From positions 242,027 through 306,026 of the forward strand of contig JAOFSE010000001.1 of the NCBI GenBank assembly GCA_028044295.1: a DNA stretch of 64,000 nucleotides, written 5' to 3'. The DNA is from Sulfurimonas sp. (GTDB lineage Bacteria > Campylobacterota > Campylobacteria > Campylobacterales > Sulfurimonadaceae). Each line of letters opens with the position of its first letter. Positions within the stretch are counted from its first letter, which is position 1. The notes beneath the pieces were generated by a model, which saw only the letters and a list, made by a program, of their open reading frames with translations, was not told the origin of the DNA and did not search any database. Below are positions 11,632 to 20,886 of the stretch, piece after piece. A program made the translations under genes and the position numbers.

Positions 11632-12971
11632 AATTTATACGTTACAACTAAGTCGACATCAAGAACTTCCACAGTTTGTCCACCATAAAAGTATTCACTC
11701 TCTTTATATATAAGCCCAGTAAGAATAGTTAAGTTTTTTATAGGATTGTATTTTAGAAGTAAAACTGACTCAAAAGCATCATTTTCAGGTGCACGAACTG
11801 CTTCAACAGGTTTAGATGCTACAAAAGAACCAAGAGTTGAGGACTTACCATATTCAGCATGACTTGTAATCAGTTTTAGGTTTTTTAAGATGTCATAATT
11901 AAAACCTAATTTATAAGCATCTACATTTGCACGATAAGCATTTTTAGAGAAAAAAGATGAAGTATACGCAGGGTCTCCACTCCAAGGGTTTAGAAGTTTA
12001 GCTCCACCAGAATGATTATATGCTGCGTAAAAGAAAGATTTACCATATTTAAGGGTTGCTTTGAGACCATACATATCTGCAGTGTTTGCATCAAGCCAAG
12101 CAGAAGCCAAGTTTCTCCCTACACTATCAACACGAAGATATTGAGCCGAAAGACTATATGGTAGATCATTCACTTTATTTTTGTAAATTACATCAGCATA
12201 AAACATATTTATAATGTCATAAGCATAAAAATCCCAAACATTAACATTTAAGTTTTCATTTACCTTATGCTCTACACCAAGAACCGTAAGTCCATTTGTC
12301 TGGGCAGTATCATCAGCTAAAGTTTGTTTTTCTATGTCTGAAAACGTACCTCTTTTCTCAAGAGCATTTTGTGTAGTACCAGCTGTTCTTGTAGCTTCTC
12401 CAATCAGCCCAAATTCAACTGGAGCACGACTACCATATGCCATCTTTTCTACATGAGCAACTGTAATATCAGTTGAATCAAGCTGAGAATTTTTATAGAG
12501 AACTGCTTCATACATGTTGGGCATATATGTAAAAATTGCATTCGTAATAGGAGTATCTAGCTTAAAGTGACCTATAATCCCATAATGGTCATCATTTTTA
12601 AAATGAAGATTTAACTCACCAACAACTGCCTTACTATCATAGTCAGAAGTGAAAAATCTTCCCGCAGCCATTAAAGTATTTGTATCATCTTTATTATTAA
12701 AACCTGTAGAAGCAGCATAATAAACAGCGACTGTAGCTCCAAAGTCAAAAACTGTAGGAGTTGTATACCTTAAATGTCCACCGATAACACTACCATCTAC
12801 AGCATAGTCTTCAGCGCGTCCACTCTTAATGTATGCAGGAGCAAAAACATGATAAAGTCTAATCAAGCCATCAATTTTTCCATAGTCAACAGACTTGTCT
12901 TTTTCTTCCTCATTTGCAAAAGCACCTGATATAAATACAAAAAACATTAACACACTAAGTAAACTTTTCAT
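11628..12971 (-). CDS. Outer-membrane porin (OprD/campylobacterotal type)
   Basis: 447 residues. Signal peptide MKSLLSVLMFFVFISGAFA (1-19). The mature protein alternates hydrophobic residues as beta strands and ends in a C-terminal phenylalanine (DLVVTYKF), as needed for Bam-dependent insertion. KIDGLIRLYHVF at the mature N-terminus and VIGGHLRYTTPTVFDFGA resemble the OprD-like porins common in Sulfurimonas relatives. It has a strong ribosome site (AAGGGAG) and stands alone. Substrate cannot be told from sequence. Confidence 0.85.
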   Translation of the reverse strand: MKSLLSVLMFFVFISGAFANEEEKDKSVDYGKIDGLIRLYHVFAPAYIKSGRAEDYAVDGSVIGGHLRYTTPTVFDFGATVAVYYAASTGFNNKDDTNTLMAAGRFFTSDYDSKAVVGELNLHFKNDDHYGIIGHFKLDTPITNAIFTYMPNMYEAVLYKNSQLDSTDITVAHVEKMAYGSRAPVEFGLIGEATRTAGTTQNALEKRGTFSDIEKQTLADDTAQTNGLTVLGVEHKVNENLNVNVWDFYAYDIINMFYADVIYKNKVNDLPYSLSAQYLRVDSVGRNLASAWLDANTADMYGLKATLKYGKSFFYAAYNHSGGAKLLNPWSGDPAYTSSFFSKNAYRANVDAYKLGFNYDILKNLKLITSHAEYGKSSTLGSFVASKPVEAVRAPENDAFESVLLLKYNPIKNLTILTGLIYKESEYFYGGQTVEVLDVDLVVTYKF

Positions 12972-13016
12972 TTTGACTCCCTTAATATATAAAATGAACT
13001 ACACAAAGCCTTTTCC

Positions 13017-14984
13017 CTAGACAACACCTACTTTATCAGATGGTATAGGTTCTCCAATGTAGTAACCTTGAGAATAGTCTATACCTATATCAATAGCTAT
13101 ATCATTAATTTCTTTTGAGCAAACAAACTCCGCTATAGTTTTCATATTTGATATATTAGAAAAAGATACGATGTTTTTAGTTACCAAAAGCATATCTTCA
13201 TCTTTATCTATGTGCTTAATCAATGAAGCATCTATCTTTACATAGTCAGCTTTTAATTTTAATAGGTACTCAAAATTAGAATAACCTGTACCAAAATCAT
13301 CAATAGAAAGCTTACAACCAAAAGCTTTTATCCAATCAACAACAGTTTTAACAGCATCAAAGTCTTCTATACCTTGAGACTCAACAACTTCTACAACAAG
13401 TCTTTCACCTACATTACTTTCTTTTAATTTATTTAAAAAGTAAGACATAGTATCTGTATTTAAAAGGTCCTCAATCTCAAAGTTTATAGAGAATTCATAA
13501 TCATGATGACTTAATGCAACTTCAACTACTTTATCAATCATTATTCTAGTGATTTGAGGATATAGTTTAGTTTTAAAAGCTATATCTAAAAAATGAAATG
13601 GTGATATTGGGTTTGAATCTTCACCTATCATTCTCACTAAAGCTTCATACTTCTCTATTCTATTTGTAGCATGACTGTAAATAGGTTGGAAGTAAGCAGT
13701 AATCCTCTCTTCGTCTATAGCTTTTTTAAGTTTCTTTGTCCATTCAAGATTATTCCTAAACTCCTCTTCAACGGCAAAGTCTTTAGAATAAGTAACAAAA
13801 TGTTTTTTACTTTTCTTAGCAATTTTCAGGGCAATATCAGCATCAATTAGAGTGTTTTCAGAGCCAAATGCTACTCCAATAGTAGTCATTATTAAAACTT
13901 CATACTGCTTAACATTGAAACTATCTTTTACTGCTCTCTGGTTTATATCTAAAATGACTTGTTCAAACTTCTCCTGATTAGTACTTTCAATACATGCAAG
14001 AACAAATTGATCAGCTTGAAGTCTATATAGTTTCAAATTATCTTGAGTTGCTAAATTATTTAATCTCTTAGCAAGTTCACCAATAAGTAAGTCACCTATT
14101 GTTTCACCATAAAAATCATTTACTTCTCTAAAGTCATCAATATCAACTATTGCAATTGCTTCTACATGTAGCTTCACTATATCTTCTAAAAGCTTACTTC
14201 TGTTACTTAAGCCTGTTAGTTTATCTGTTGTATATTGAGAAACTAACTCTTGCTTTTTTTTGAGAAGTAATTTTTCAGTATCAATCCTCTTTGATAGTTC
14301 ATCCACAAGGTCCTGATGAGAATTGAATAGCTTAGCATATGTGGCGTTTATTACATCAGATAGGTTATCTATTTCATCATATCTAGACGCTGTTCTTTTT
14401 TTATTAAGCTTCAACGGTTTAATAAATTCATTAACATCTATAGACTTTGTATACTCCACTATCCTTTTTATATGAACAGTAACAAGCATGTTAAATATAA
14501 AAAGAATAAAAAAAGATGTAAGAAATGTTTTTGTTGCCTGAGATAATAATATGAGTGACACTTTATCTACCATATTGTCATAAAGTCTGTTTAAGTCAGC
14601 TACAACATATAACTCACCTAATACTGTCTTCTGATTGTTAAACCTATAGGAAAGAGGGATGGATCGTTCCAAATAGTTATCACTCAGGTGTTCACCCTTG
14701 TCAATAATTGTATTGTCAGACAAACTTAATTTAACAAACTCCACATCTGGTAAATTAACAATTGACCTTAATTGTATTTCAACCTGAGTTATATCATAAA
14801 CCCATATGCTCTCATTTAAAATATCAACATAAGATGATTCGACAACAGCAACTTGATCTACAATTTTTTTGTAACCGTTTTTATAGTCAATATAAAGTTG
14901 AATAGAGGTAATAACTAATGTTATTAGAGTACTGAACATTAATGTCAGTAGAAGAAGTTTTAAAGATAACTTACTGTTAGTCAT
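13017..14984 (-). CDS. Membrane GGDEF/EAL protein, probable c-di-GMP phosphodiesterase
   Basis: 655 residues. TM1 (about 8-30), a periplasmic domain (about 31-145), TM2 (about 150-172), a HAMP-like or linker segment, a GGDEF domain and a C-terminal EAL domain. The GGDEF active site is degenerate (YRLQADQF instead of GGDEF), so cyclase activity is unlikely. EAL residues are retained: YEALVR, SINFEIEDL, VVESQGIED, DDFGTGYSNF, VKID, IAEFVCS and QGYYIGEP. It should degrade or bind cyclic-di-GMP. Its start overlaps by eight bases the end of a periplasmic binding protein gene, which suggests that protein delivers the signal. Confidence 0.88.
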   Translation of the reverse strand: MTNSKLSLKLLLLTLMFSTLITLVITSIQLYIDYKNGYKKIVDQVAVVESSYVDILNESIWVYDITQVEIQLRSIVNLPDVEFVKLSLSDNTIIDKGEHLSDNYLERSIPLSYRFNNQKTVLGELYVVADLNRLYDNMVDKVSLILLSQATKTFLTSFFILFIFNMLVTVHIKRIVEYTKSIDVNEFIKPLKLNKKRTASRYDEIDNLSDVINATYAKLFNSHQDLVDELSKRIDTEKLLLKKKQELVSQYTTDKLTGLSNRSKLLEDIVKLHVEAIAIVDIDDFREVNDFYGETIGDLLIGELAKRLNNLATQDNLKLYRLQADQFVLACIESTNQEKFEQVILDINQRAVKDSFNVKQYEVLIMTTIGVAFGSENTLIDADIALKIAKKSKKHFVTYSKDFAVEEEFRNNLEWTKKLKKAIDEERITAYFQPIYSHATNRIEKYEALVRMIGEDSNPISPFHFLDIAFKTKLYPQITRIMIDKVVEVALSHHDYEFSINFEIEDLLNTDTMSYFLNKLKESNVGERLVVEVVESQGIEDFDAVKTVVDWIKAFGCKLSIDDFGTGYSNFEYLLKLKADYVKIDASLIKHIDKDEDMLLVTKNIVSFSNISNMKTIAEFVCSKEINDIAIDIGIDYSQGYYIGEPIPSDKVGVV

Positions 14985-15717
14985 ATATAGTGACTTTCAC
15001 TTTATCTTTATGCCTACTCTCTAGTCCATTTAAAAACATGTTTTGTATTTCTTTATATGTTCCATCATCATGCATTGATTGTAAGGCATCTCTTAATTTT
15101 GCTATATAAGCTTTGTTTTTCTTGTGTAACTGAGGATAAAGTGGTAGGCTAAGAATAGTTTTTTTATGTAGATACAGAGTATCACTTTTACTATTTTCAA
15201 GATTCAAATAAAATTCTATTTTAGCAGCAACAACCACATCTATCCTACCAGATTCTAACATCATCATAATCTGATCATGATTTGTACCAGCTGTAACAGA
15301 CTTGGGAGAGTGTTTGGCTACTGTTTTTTCAGCTATTTTCATCCCTCTTATAACACCAACATTATAATTTTTAAGATCGGATAAGTCTTTAAAGTTTAAT
15401 TTTTTATTACTAATTAAAACAAGGTCTAATGAATGAACTTGAACAGGAACTCTAATGAGATTTGGATACATCTTATCTATATTCCAAATACGAGTAGCAT
15501 CACCATCACTAACACCATTATTTGCATTTAACAAAGAACGTTGGTTAGGAAGAACCTGATAATCAAGTTCAATATTGGCTCTTTTAAACATCTCTGATAA
15601 TACAGAGTATACTAAAACTGACTCTTTTTCAGAAAAGCCAGAGGATATAGTTAAAGCTTTAGCAGGTAAGCTTAAAGATAAAAAAAATATTGATGTAACT
15701 AATAGTATTGCTTTCAT
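14977..15717 (-). CDS. Periplasmic solute-binding protein (SBP family 3-like)
   Basis: 246 residues with a signal peptide (MKAILLVTSIFFLSLSLPAKA, 1-21). The fold is a bilobal family-3 binding protein: FSEKESVLVYSVLSEMFKRANIELDYQVLP near the N-terminus, GRIDVVVAAKIEFYL in lobe 2 and a C-terminal dimer-like helix (LRDALQSMHDDGTYKEI). No ABC permease or ATPase is nearby. Overlap with the GGDEF/EAL gene argues it is a signalling ligand receptor rather than a transporter part, comparable in idea to NspS-MbaA in Vibrio. Confidence 0.85.
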   Translation of the reverse strand: MKAILLVTSIFFLSLSLPAKALTISSGFSEKESVLVYSVLSEMFKRANIELDYQVLPNQRSLLNANNGVSDGDATRIWNIDKMYPNLIRVPVQVHSLDLVLISNKKLNFKDLSDLKNYNVGVIRGMKIAEKTVAKHSPKSVTAGTNHDQIMMMLESGRIDVVVAAKIEFYLNLENSKSDTLYLHKKTILSLPLYPQLHKKNKAYIAKLRDALQSMHDDGTYKEIQNMFLNGLESRHKDKVKVTIYD

Positions 15718-15738
15718 GACATATCCTTAATATGTACT

Positions 15739-15744
15739 ATTGTA
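15739..15744 (-). promoter_or_regulatory. Promoter -10 for the binding protein / EAL pair
   Basis: On the reverse strand TACAAT (within TATACAAT) lies 21 bases before the ATG at 15717, with AAGGAT as ribosome site. It implies the pair can be transcribed apart from the transporter cluster upstream. Confidence 0.45.
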
Positions 15745-15773
15745 TATAAAAGATTCTTATAGTTGTTTGAAAA

Positions 15774-17171
15774 CTAGAAACTATATGTTATATCTGCAAA
15801 AAATCTATCGTTATTTTTAATGGACTCAAAATAAACTTTCTCACCACCAATATAGTCTACCACACCAATATTAGTACTTATAGAATCAGCTATATCGTAC
15901 TTAAACCAAACTCTACTAAAACCACCATACTCAAATGATGAACCGAACATACTAACTAATGCATTAAGCTCCATAGTCTCGTTTAAAAATGATTTAGATA
16001 CTCTAAAAGCTGTCTGCATCTCGTCTTTATCAACATAGTCAGAACTCAACTTCATTTGTGATTCATAATCAAAAATATGTCTATTCGCTACTTCAAGTGA
16101 TACCACTGTATCTCTAAATCCCATATAATCAAAACCAATTAATATATCCAGTCTATCTTTGTCATCAGAAGTTGTGTTGTATCTAACACCACTTAAGTAT
16201 GCTGCTTCACTCTTAAAAAGCCAGTTCCCAGCAGCAACATTGATTGCAGAGCCTAGCATATCCACCTTTGATACAACTCTATGTATTTGATTTAAAGGAA
16301 CTGTACCTTGAGTTTTATCAAAATGCCATTTCTGGTCAAGTATATGCGAAGCATAAAAAGATAAGTCCCAGCCAGAAAATGTTCCATTGATAGCTAATGC
16401 ATACTGCATCTCATTCAAAGAACTATTTGGTCTTCTTAGATTTAAAAATGGGTCTGGTGTACCAGAAAAAACACTATCAACAGGAAAAAACTCACTTCTA
16501 GCAGGTGCTTCCATCATGATTCTGCTCTCAGGAATAATCATTGCAGATATATTCCACTCATCAACATAGTAATCAAGCTTCAGCATGCCTACGCTTAGCC
16601 TCAAGTCTTCTATATCAGTCATAGCAGGTAGTCTGTTATCAAGTGGACTAATAACATCCGTAATTCTTATGGTGTCAGATTTACCCCAAACAACTATCTG
16701 GCGTCCTATTTTTAAATCAATATCAGAAGTTATACTTCCCTGAATATAAGCATCATCAATTCTAATAGCTTGCCTATACTCATCCTTTACATCACTTCTA
16801 TATGTATTATGATTATAAACATCGTATATAGAGTCATAATACATATTTGAACTAATCTTTAGTTTCCACTCATCTGATAGCTTCATATCTAACTTTAAAT
16901 CTAGAGATACTTGAGCCTGATTTACACCAGAGTATTCAACTCCATCAATCTTATGTTTTATATACCCAATAGAAGTTTTAAACGACAAGTCACCATTTAT
17001 AGTCACTCTTTTCTCTTCTATAGGTAAAGGTGGTGTCTCTGCCTCGAGTATATCTTCTACCATAGAATCCTCAAAACCACCTAGATCATCGTTTAACAAG
17101 TCATTTGCTAATAGTTTTGAGGAAAGAAAAACAACAATAATATTAAATAATATAAAAGATTTCAAAGGCAC
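15774..17171 (-). CDS. DUF1302-like outer-membrane beta-barrel protein
   Basis: 465 residues beginning with GTG at 17171 (AAAGG upstream). Signal peptide of about 22 residues (ends KLLA), an acidic linker, then beta strands to a terminal phenylalanine (FFADITYSF). LKIGRQIVVWGKSDTIRITDVISPLDNR is the hallmark of the DUF1302 group, which is usually found with an RND transporter and a LolA-like or DUF1329 partner. That is exactly the neighbourhood here: three bases follow the LolA-like stop. A role as the outer-membrane end of a lipid or hydrophobe transport route is inferred. Confidence 0.8.
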   Translation of the reverse strand: MPLKSFILFNIIVVFLSSKLLANDLLNDDLGGFEDSMVEDILEAETPPLPIEEKRVTINGDLSFKTSIGYIKHKIDGVEYSGVNQAQVSLDLKLDMKLSDEWKLKISSNMYYDSIYDVYNHNTYRSDVKDEYRQAIRIDDAYIQGSITSDIDLKIGRQIVVWGKSDTIRITDVISPLDNRLPAMTDIEDLRLSVGMLKLDYYVDEWNISAMIIPESRIMMEAPARSEFFPVDSVFSGTPDPFLNLRRPNSSLNEMQYALAINGTFSGWDLSFYASHILDQKWHFDKTQGTVPLNQIHRVVSKVDMLGSAINVAAGNWLFKSEAAYLSGVRYNTTSDDKDRLDILIGFDYMGFRDTVVSLEVANRHIFDYESQMKLSSDYVDKDEMQTAFRVSKSFLNETMELNALVSMFGSSFEYGGFSRVWFKYDIADSISTNIGVVDYIGGEKVYFESIKNNDRFFADITYSF

Positions 17172-17174
17172 TAA

Positions 17175-17957
17175 TTAAAGACCTTTTTCTATAGTTCTCG
17201 TACTAAAAAATGACTCTTTTAAATCTTGATTATATTTGATATTTTTAAAATCTAAAATAGTTTTATGAATAGTTTTTTTAGCCTTTTTCGTAACCATTTG
17301 GATCTTGGTTGCAGTCCAAATTCCATCAATTTTTTCTAAGCCTGTCACCATCATATATTTTAATTTTTTACCTATATTTACATAGTTAAGTGATTGAATA
17401 ACAACAAAGTTATCTTGCCTTACAAAGACTATTGATTTTGTATAACCTGTTTCATCTATAGTTTCTTGCGTCTTAGGAGTAACAAGCATTTGCCAAGTTT
17501 TATGACCTCTAACTTTAGGTTCTTTCATAATCTTATATTCATAATCTTGAACATTTTTTGACGTCATATCCGAATAAGAAAAATCGCTTCCCATAAATGA
17601 CGAGCTTTTATCACTTGATGCTATTCTTTTTACTTTTTTAAGTTCTGGCAGATATAGCCACTGGTCATCATCTTTTGAGCTATCTTCGTAGTCATACGTT
17701 AAAAAGCCAGTGTTTTTAACATCAGCGGGGCTCATAAAGAACATTAACCTATGTGTATCTATACCTTTATCTTTAGCATAGCTTTTTAGCTCTCTAACTC
17801 TCTTATGACCACTTTTGTCTATAAGAGTCATTGTCATGTTCGATGTTATATTATCACCCTCATCTCTATCGTGGACCTTTTGTGCTACCTCTAGCCCCGT
17901 GATAGCTAAAAGTGGTGCAAAAATCATACTACATGTAATAAATAATTTAATTATCAT
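17175..17957 (-). CDS. LolA-like outer-membrane lipoprotein-sorting protein
   Basis: 260 residues with a signal peptide (1-18, ends LLAI). MTMTLIDKSGHKRVREL, MFFMSPADVKNTGFLTYDY, DDQWLYLPELKKVKRIASSDKSSSFMGSDFSYSDM and DNFVVIQS are characteristic of the LolA-fold sorting family that pairs with RND/MMPL proteins. It should act in the periplasm, shuttling a hydrophobic ligand between the RND protein and the barrel. It overlaps the RND gene by four bases (ATGA). Confidence 0.85.
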   Translation of the reverse strand: MIIKLFITCSMIFAPLLAITGLEVAQKVHDRDEGDNITSNMTMTLIDKSGHKRVRELKSYAKDKGIDTHRLMFFMSPADVKNTGFLTYDYEDSSKDDDQWLYLPELKKVKRIASSDKSSSFMGSDFSYSDMTSKNVQDYEYKIMKEPKVRGHKTWQMLVTPKTQETIDETGYTKSIVFVRQDNFVVIQSLNYVNIGKKLKYMMVTGLEKIDGIWTATKIQMVTKKAKKTIHKTILDFKNIKYNQDLKESFFSTRTIEKGL

Positions 17958-20341
17958 TTATTCTCCTTAGTTGTAAGTTTCAATAGAGCTGGAGCAAGTA
18001 ATATATCTGACAATAGTGCTATTATAATTGCTCCACCAGTAAGTATCCCAAAATGTACAAGATTACTCATAGTCGCAAACATATAGATATAAAATCCTAA
18101 AGATAAGACTATTGTAGTAGCTACCATTGCCCAACCCGTACCTATCATAGTTTTCTCTATAGATACTTTTATACTGTCTCCAGCACTATGGTACTTTCCA
18201 AAGTTATAAAAATAATGGACTGTATCATCAACAGAAAGACCTATAATTATCGCTCCTACGAGCATTGTAAAGATATCTAGTGGCATATCAGCAAAATTCA
18301 TAAATCCCAATGCCATAACAACAGGTAAGACATTTGGAATCATACTAATCATTCCAACTTTAAAACTACCTAGTATAACAATCATAATAAGACTAATAAC
18401 AAAAAATGCAGTTATATAACTAAGTGCCATAGAGTTCATAGCAGCTACTAGAGTTCTTTGAAATAAAGGAACCATTCCTGTAATAGAGACTTCAACATCA
18501 TCTCCAAGTTCACTTTTGATTAGACTTTTTACTTCATTACCTAATTCACTATATCTACTAGCTTCCATCCAAGGTAGTTTTAGAGTAAGTCTTGCCTTAG
18601 AAAAAGAGGAATCAACAAGATCCTCCAAATCATCACTTCCACTGTTTTCAAACAAAAGAAACTCTTGCGGAATCAGAGCACTATTATCTGCTATTTTGTA
18701 GTAATCTTGAGAGTTTTCATGTAAAGCTCTATGAATCTCTTTAAGTACTTCAGCCACACTCCAACCCTTCCCAACATAGTAATCATCTCTATTTATCTGT
18801 TCAGTTTTTTTACGCAGTAAATCTATTTTGTTTAACAGTTCAGAGTCGTAAAGTCCATTTTCTTTCTTGGTATCTATAATAACTTCCATACTAACAGAAC
18901 CATTAAGTTCTTTATCTACCAAGTATGTTGCTTTTACAGATGCAGACTCTTCAGGAAGCCAACCTAGAGGGTCATGCTTAAACTCAACGCCAAGAGCAAA
19001 ATACAAAGAAACTAGAAAAATACTAATACCTATCACAACTATGCTTTTTGCATTCTCATAACTAAAGTTAGCAATAGATAATAAAATTTTGTCCATCAAC
19101 TCTGATTTATCAGTATGTTTTTCTTTTGCTATCTTTAGCGGAAGTATCGATAAGATTGCTGGCATCAAAATGATTGTGTTAAAGAGGGCTATCATAATTC
19201 CAACAGCAGCAAATACACCAAGATTAGCTATTGGGGCTATTTCAGCTGTACTAAAAGATAGTAATCCTGCGGCAGTTGTAAGAGAAGTCATAATAACAGC
19301 AAGACCAGAATGACCTAGTGAGAAAACTATAGCATCTTTTCTTGAACCACTTTTATTAAATTCTTTAAAAAACATTGCCAAAATATGCACTGTTGCACCA
19401 ATTCCAACCGCTAAAAGAAATGAAGGTAAAATCTGACTAGGAATAGTTATTGGCACTCCTGTAAGACCCATTACCCCTATTGTACTTACAAGAGACAGTA
19501 CAACAATAAAAATAGGAAGAAAAACACCACTAAACCTTTTAAATACAACAAACAAAAATATTAACATCATGATAAGAGCTAACATTACGAACTTTTGCAT
19601 ATCTTTTTGTATAGACTTTTTAATAGTATCATTAACAGATAATGATCCAGCAATATATACATCAAAATTCTCATTATGATACTTTTGTACAATTTTATTT
19701 GTACTATCAATCATTTCGCCTTTTGACTTGTCACTTATAAATTCAGCATCTTTTTGTGAGCTATCATCTTCACCAAAGCCTGCTAAGTCATCACCGTTTT
19801 CAGAGCTTTCGTATACATTCGGTTCTATAAGTATTGTCGTCATAGTAGAGCTACTGTTTAGTAGTAAGTTTTTATAAAGTTCACTCTCCATTGCTATCTT
19901 TTTAATCTTACTCAATTCCTGCTCATTGCGAGGCCAGTTTTCAAATAGATCTTCAACTATAAGTCTATCGCCATCCCCTCTAGTGTTACGAGCATTAATA
20001 AGTGAGTTTATATCATTTAAATGTGGAGTATTTTCTTTTAGTTCATTATGAAGACTTTTTAATTTTGTCAAAAAATTAATATCAAAGATATCTTTAGTTT
20101 TTATTGCAATCAAAATCATTTCATCATAACCAAACTGCTTTTTAAACTCTTCATATCTGATTAATGATGGATCATCAGCGTGTAAAAAACCTTCTGTAGA
20201 TGTGTCAATAGTTACTTTTGTGATATTAAAAATGAGGGATGCACTTACTAGCATAACTAATAATATTATTTTTATGGGGTTTAAATATATTTGTAAAGCA
20301 ATACTCTCTAAGTATTGCTCTGATTTTATACGCCAGTTCAT
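17954..20341 (-). CDS. RND/MMPL-superfamily transporter
   Basis: 795 residues. The two-fold RND plan is clear: TM1 near 22-45, a large periplasmic loop (about 50-245), a five- to six-helix bundle (about 250-420), a second TM near 435-455, a second periplasmic loop (about 460-650) and a second bundle with VGAIIIGLSVDDTVHYFYNF, the RND TM4-type segment. At half the size of HAE-type pumps it belongs with the HpnN/MMPL lipid transporters. It is the core of a four-gene run with the acidic protein, the LolA-like protein and the barrel. Confidence 0.9.
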   Translation of the reverse strand: MNWRIKSEQYLESIALQIYLNPIKIILLVMLVSASLIFNITKVTIDTSTEGFLHADDPSLIRYEEFKKQFGYDEMILIAIKTKDIFDINFLTKLKSLHNELKENTPHLNDINSLINARNTRGDGDRLIVEDLFENWPRNEQELSKIKKIAMESELYKNLLLNSSSTMTTILIEPNVYESSENGDDLAGFGEDDSSQKDAEFISDKSKGEMIDSTNKIVQKYHNENFDVYIAGSLSVNDTIKKSIQKDMQKFVMLALIMMLIFLFVVFKRFSGVFLPIFIVVLSLVSTIGVMGLTGVPITIPSQILPSFLLAVGIGATVHILAMFFKEFNKSGSRKDAIVFSLGHSGLAVIMTSLTTAAGLLSFSTAEIAPIANLGVFAAVGIMIALFNTIILMPAILSILPLKIAKEKHTDKSELMDKILLSIANFSYENAKSIVVIGISIFLVSLYFALGVEFKHDPLGWLPEESASVKATYLVDKELNGSVSMEVIIDTKKENGLYDSELLNKIDLLRKKTEQINRDDYYVGKGWSVAEVLKEIHRALHENSQDYYKIADNSALIPQEFLLFENSGSDDLEDLVDSSFSKARLTLKLPWMEASRYSELGNEVKSLIKSELGDDVEVSITGMVPLFQRTLVAAMNSMALSYITAFFVISLIMIVILGSFKVGMISMIPNVLPVVMALGFMNFADMPLDIFTMLVGAIIIGLSVDDTVHYFYNFGKYHSAGDSIKVSIEKTMIGTGWAMVATTIVLSLGFYIYMFATMSNLVHFGILTGGAIIIALLSDILLAPALLKLTTKENK

Positions 20342-20344
20342 GGC

Positions 20345-20635
20345 TTAGTCTTCTTCTACGAAACCAAAGTCTTCTTCTTCGCTACCCTTTTGAGCTTCAA
20401 GTATATCGTCTATTAATTCTTTACACTCTTCTTCATCTATATCACCACTAGCGATATCATCAAGCACATCTTGCAGATCAGCTTTAAACTCTCTAAGTTC
20501 ATCTATCTCATCTTTTGCATCATCTGTAGCTTCTTTATTATCAGCTATCTCTTCAAATATTTCATCAAGTCTTTCGTCTAAATCAGGGATAACACTCTTT
20601 GTTAACAACTCTTCTAGTTTTTGTGAATGTGACAT
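20345..20635 (-). CDS. Small highly acidic coiled-coil protein
   Basis: 96 residues, about 40% Asp plus Glu, no signal peptide and no membrane segment. The middle (about 25-65) has heptad-like spacing suited to a coiled coil; one cysteine sits in DEEECKELIDD. It starts the RND operon with three bases to the RND start. I do not recognise it; a cytoplasmic partner of the transporter is only a guess from position. Confidence 0.75.
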   Translation of the reverse strand: MSHSQKLEELLTKSVIPDLDERLDEIFEEIADNKEATDDAKDEIDELREFKADLQDVLDDIASGDIDEEECKELIDDILEAQKGSEEEDFGFVEED

Positions 20636-20744
20636 TAAATACCTCTTATAATTTTTATATTCAATTATACAATAAATAAAATAATTAAACTTATCTTATA
20701 TATGTCGATATACTCAAAACAAGTAAAAATCAAGGAAATATATC

Positions 20745-20870
20745 ATGTTGGTTTGGTTATTGGTACTATTTTTGCTAACTCTCTCCATATATGTTATTTA
20801 CAAAATTGTAATTTCTCCAAAAGAGAAAGAGATTAAACAAGAAAATAACAACTACATATTTAAGATTTAA
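20745..20870 (+). CDS. Small single-pass membrane protein (41 aa)
   Basis: ATG 20745 to TAA 20868-20870, with AAGGAA about ten bases upstream. The product has one strong hydrophobic helix (LVWLLVLFLLTLSIYVIYKIV, about 2-22 in two overlapping stretches) followed by a charged tail (SPKEKEIKQENN). It lies 16 bases before the DNA-binding protein gene and ends in the repeated TAAGATT. It is too short for usual gene finders; the ribosome site and the typical inner-membrane topology support it. Confidence 0.5.
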   Translation: MLVWLLVLFLLTLSIYVIYKIVISPKEKEIKQENNNYIFKI

Positions 20871-20886
20871 GATTTAAGAGGAAAAC

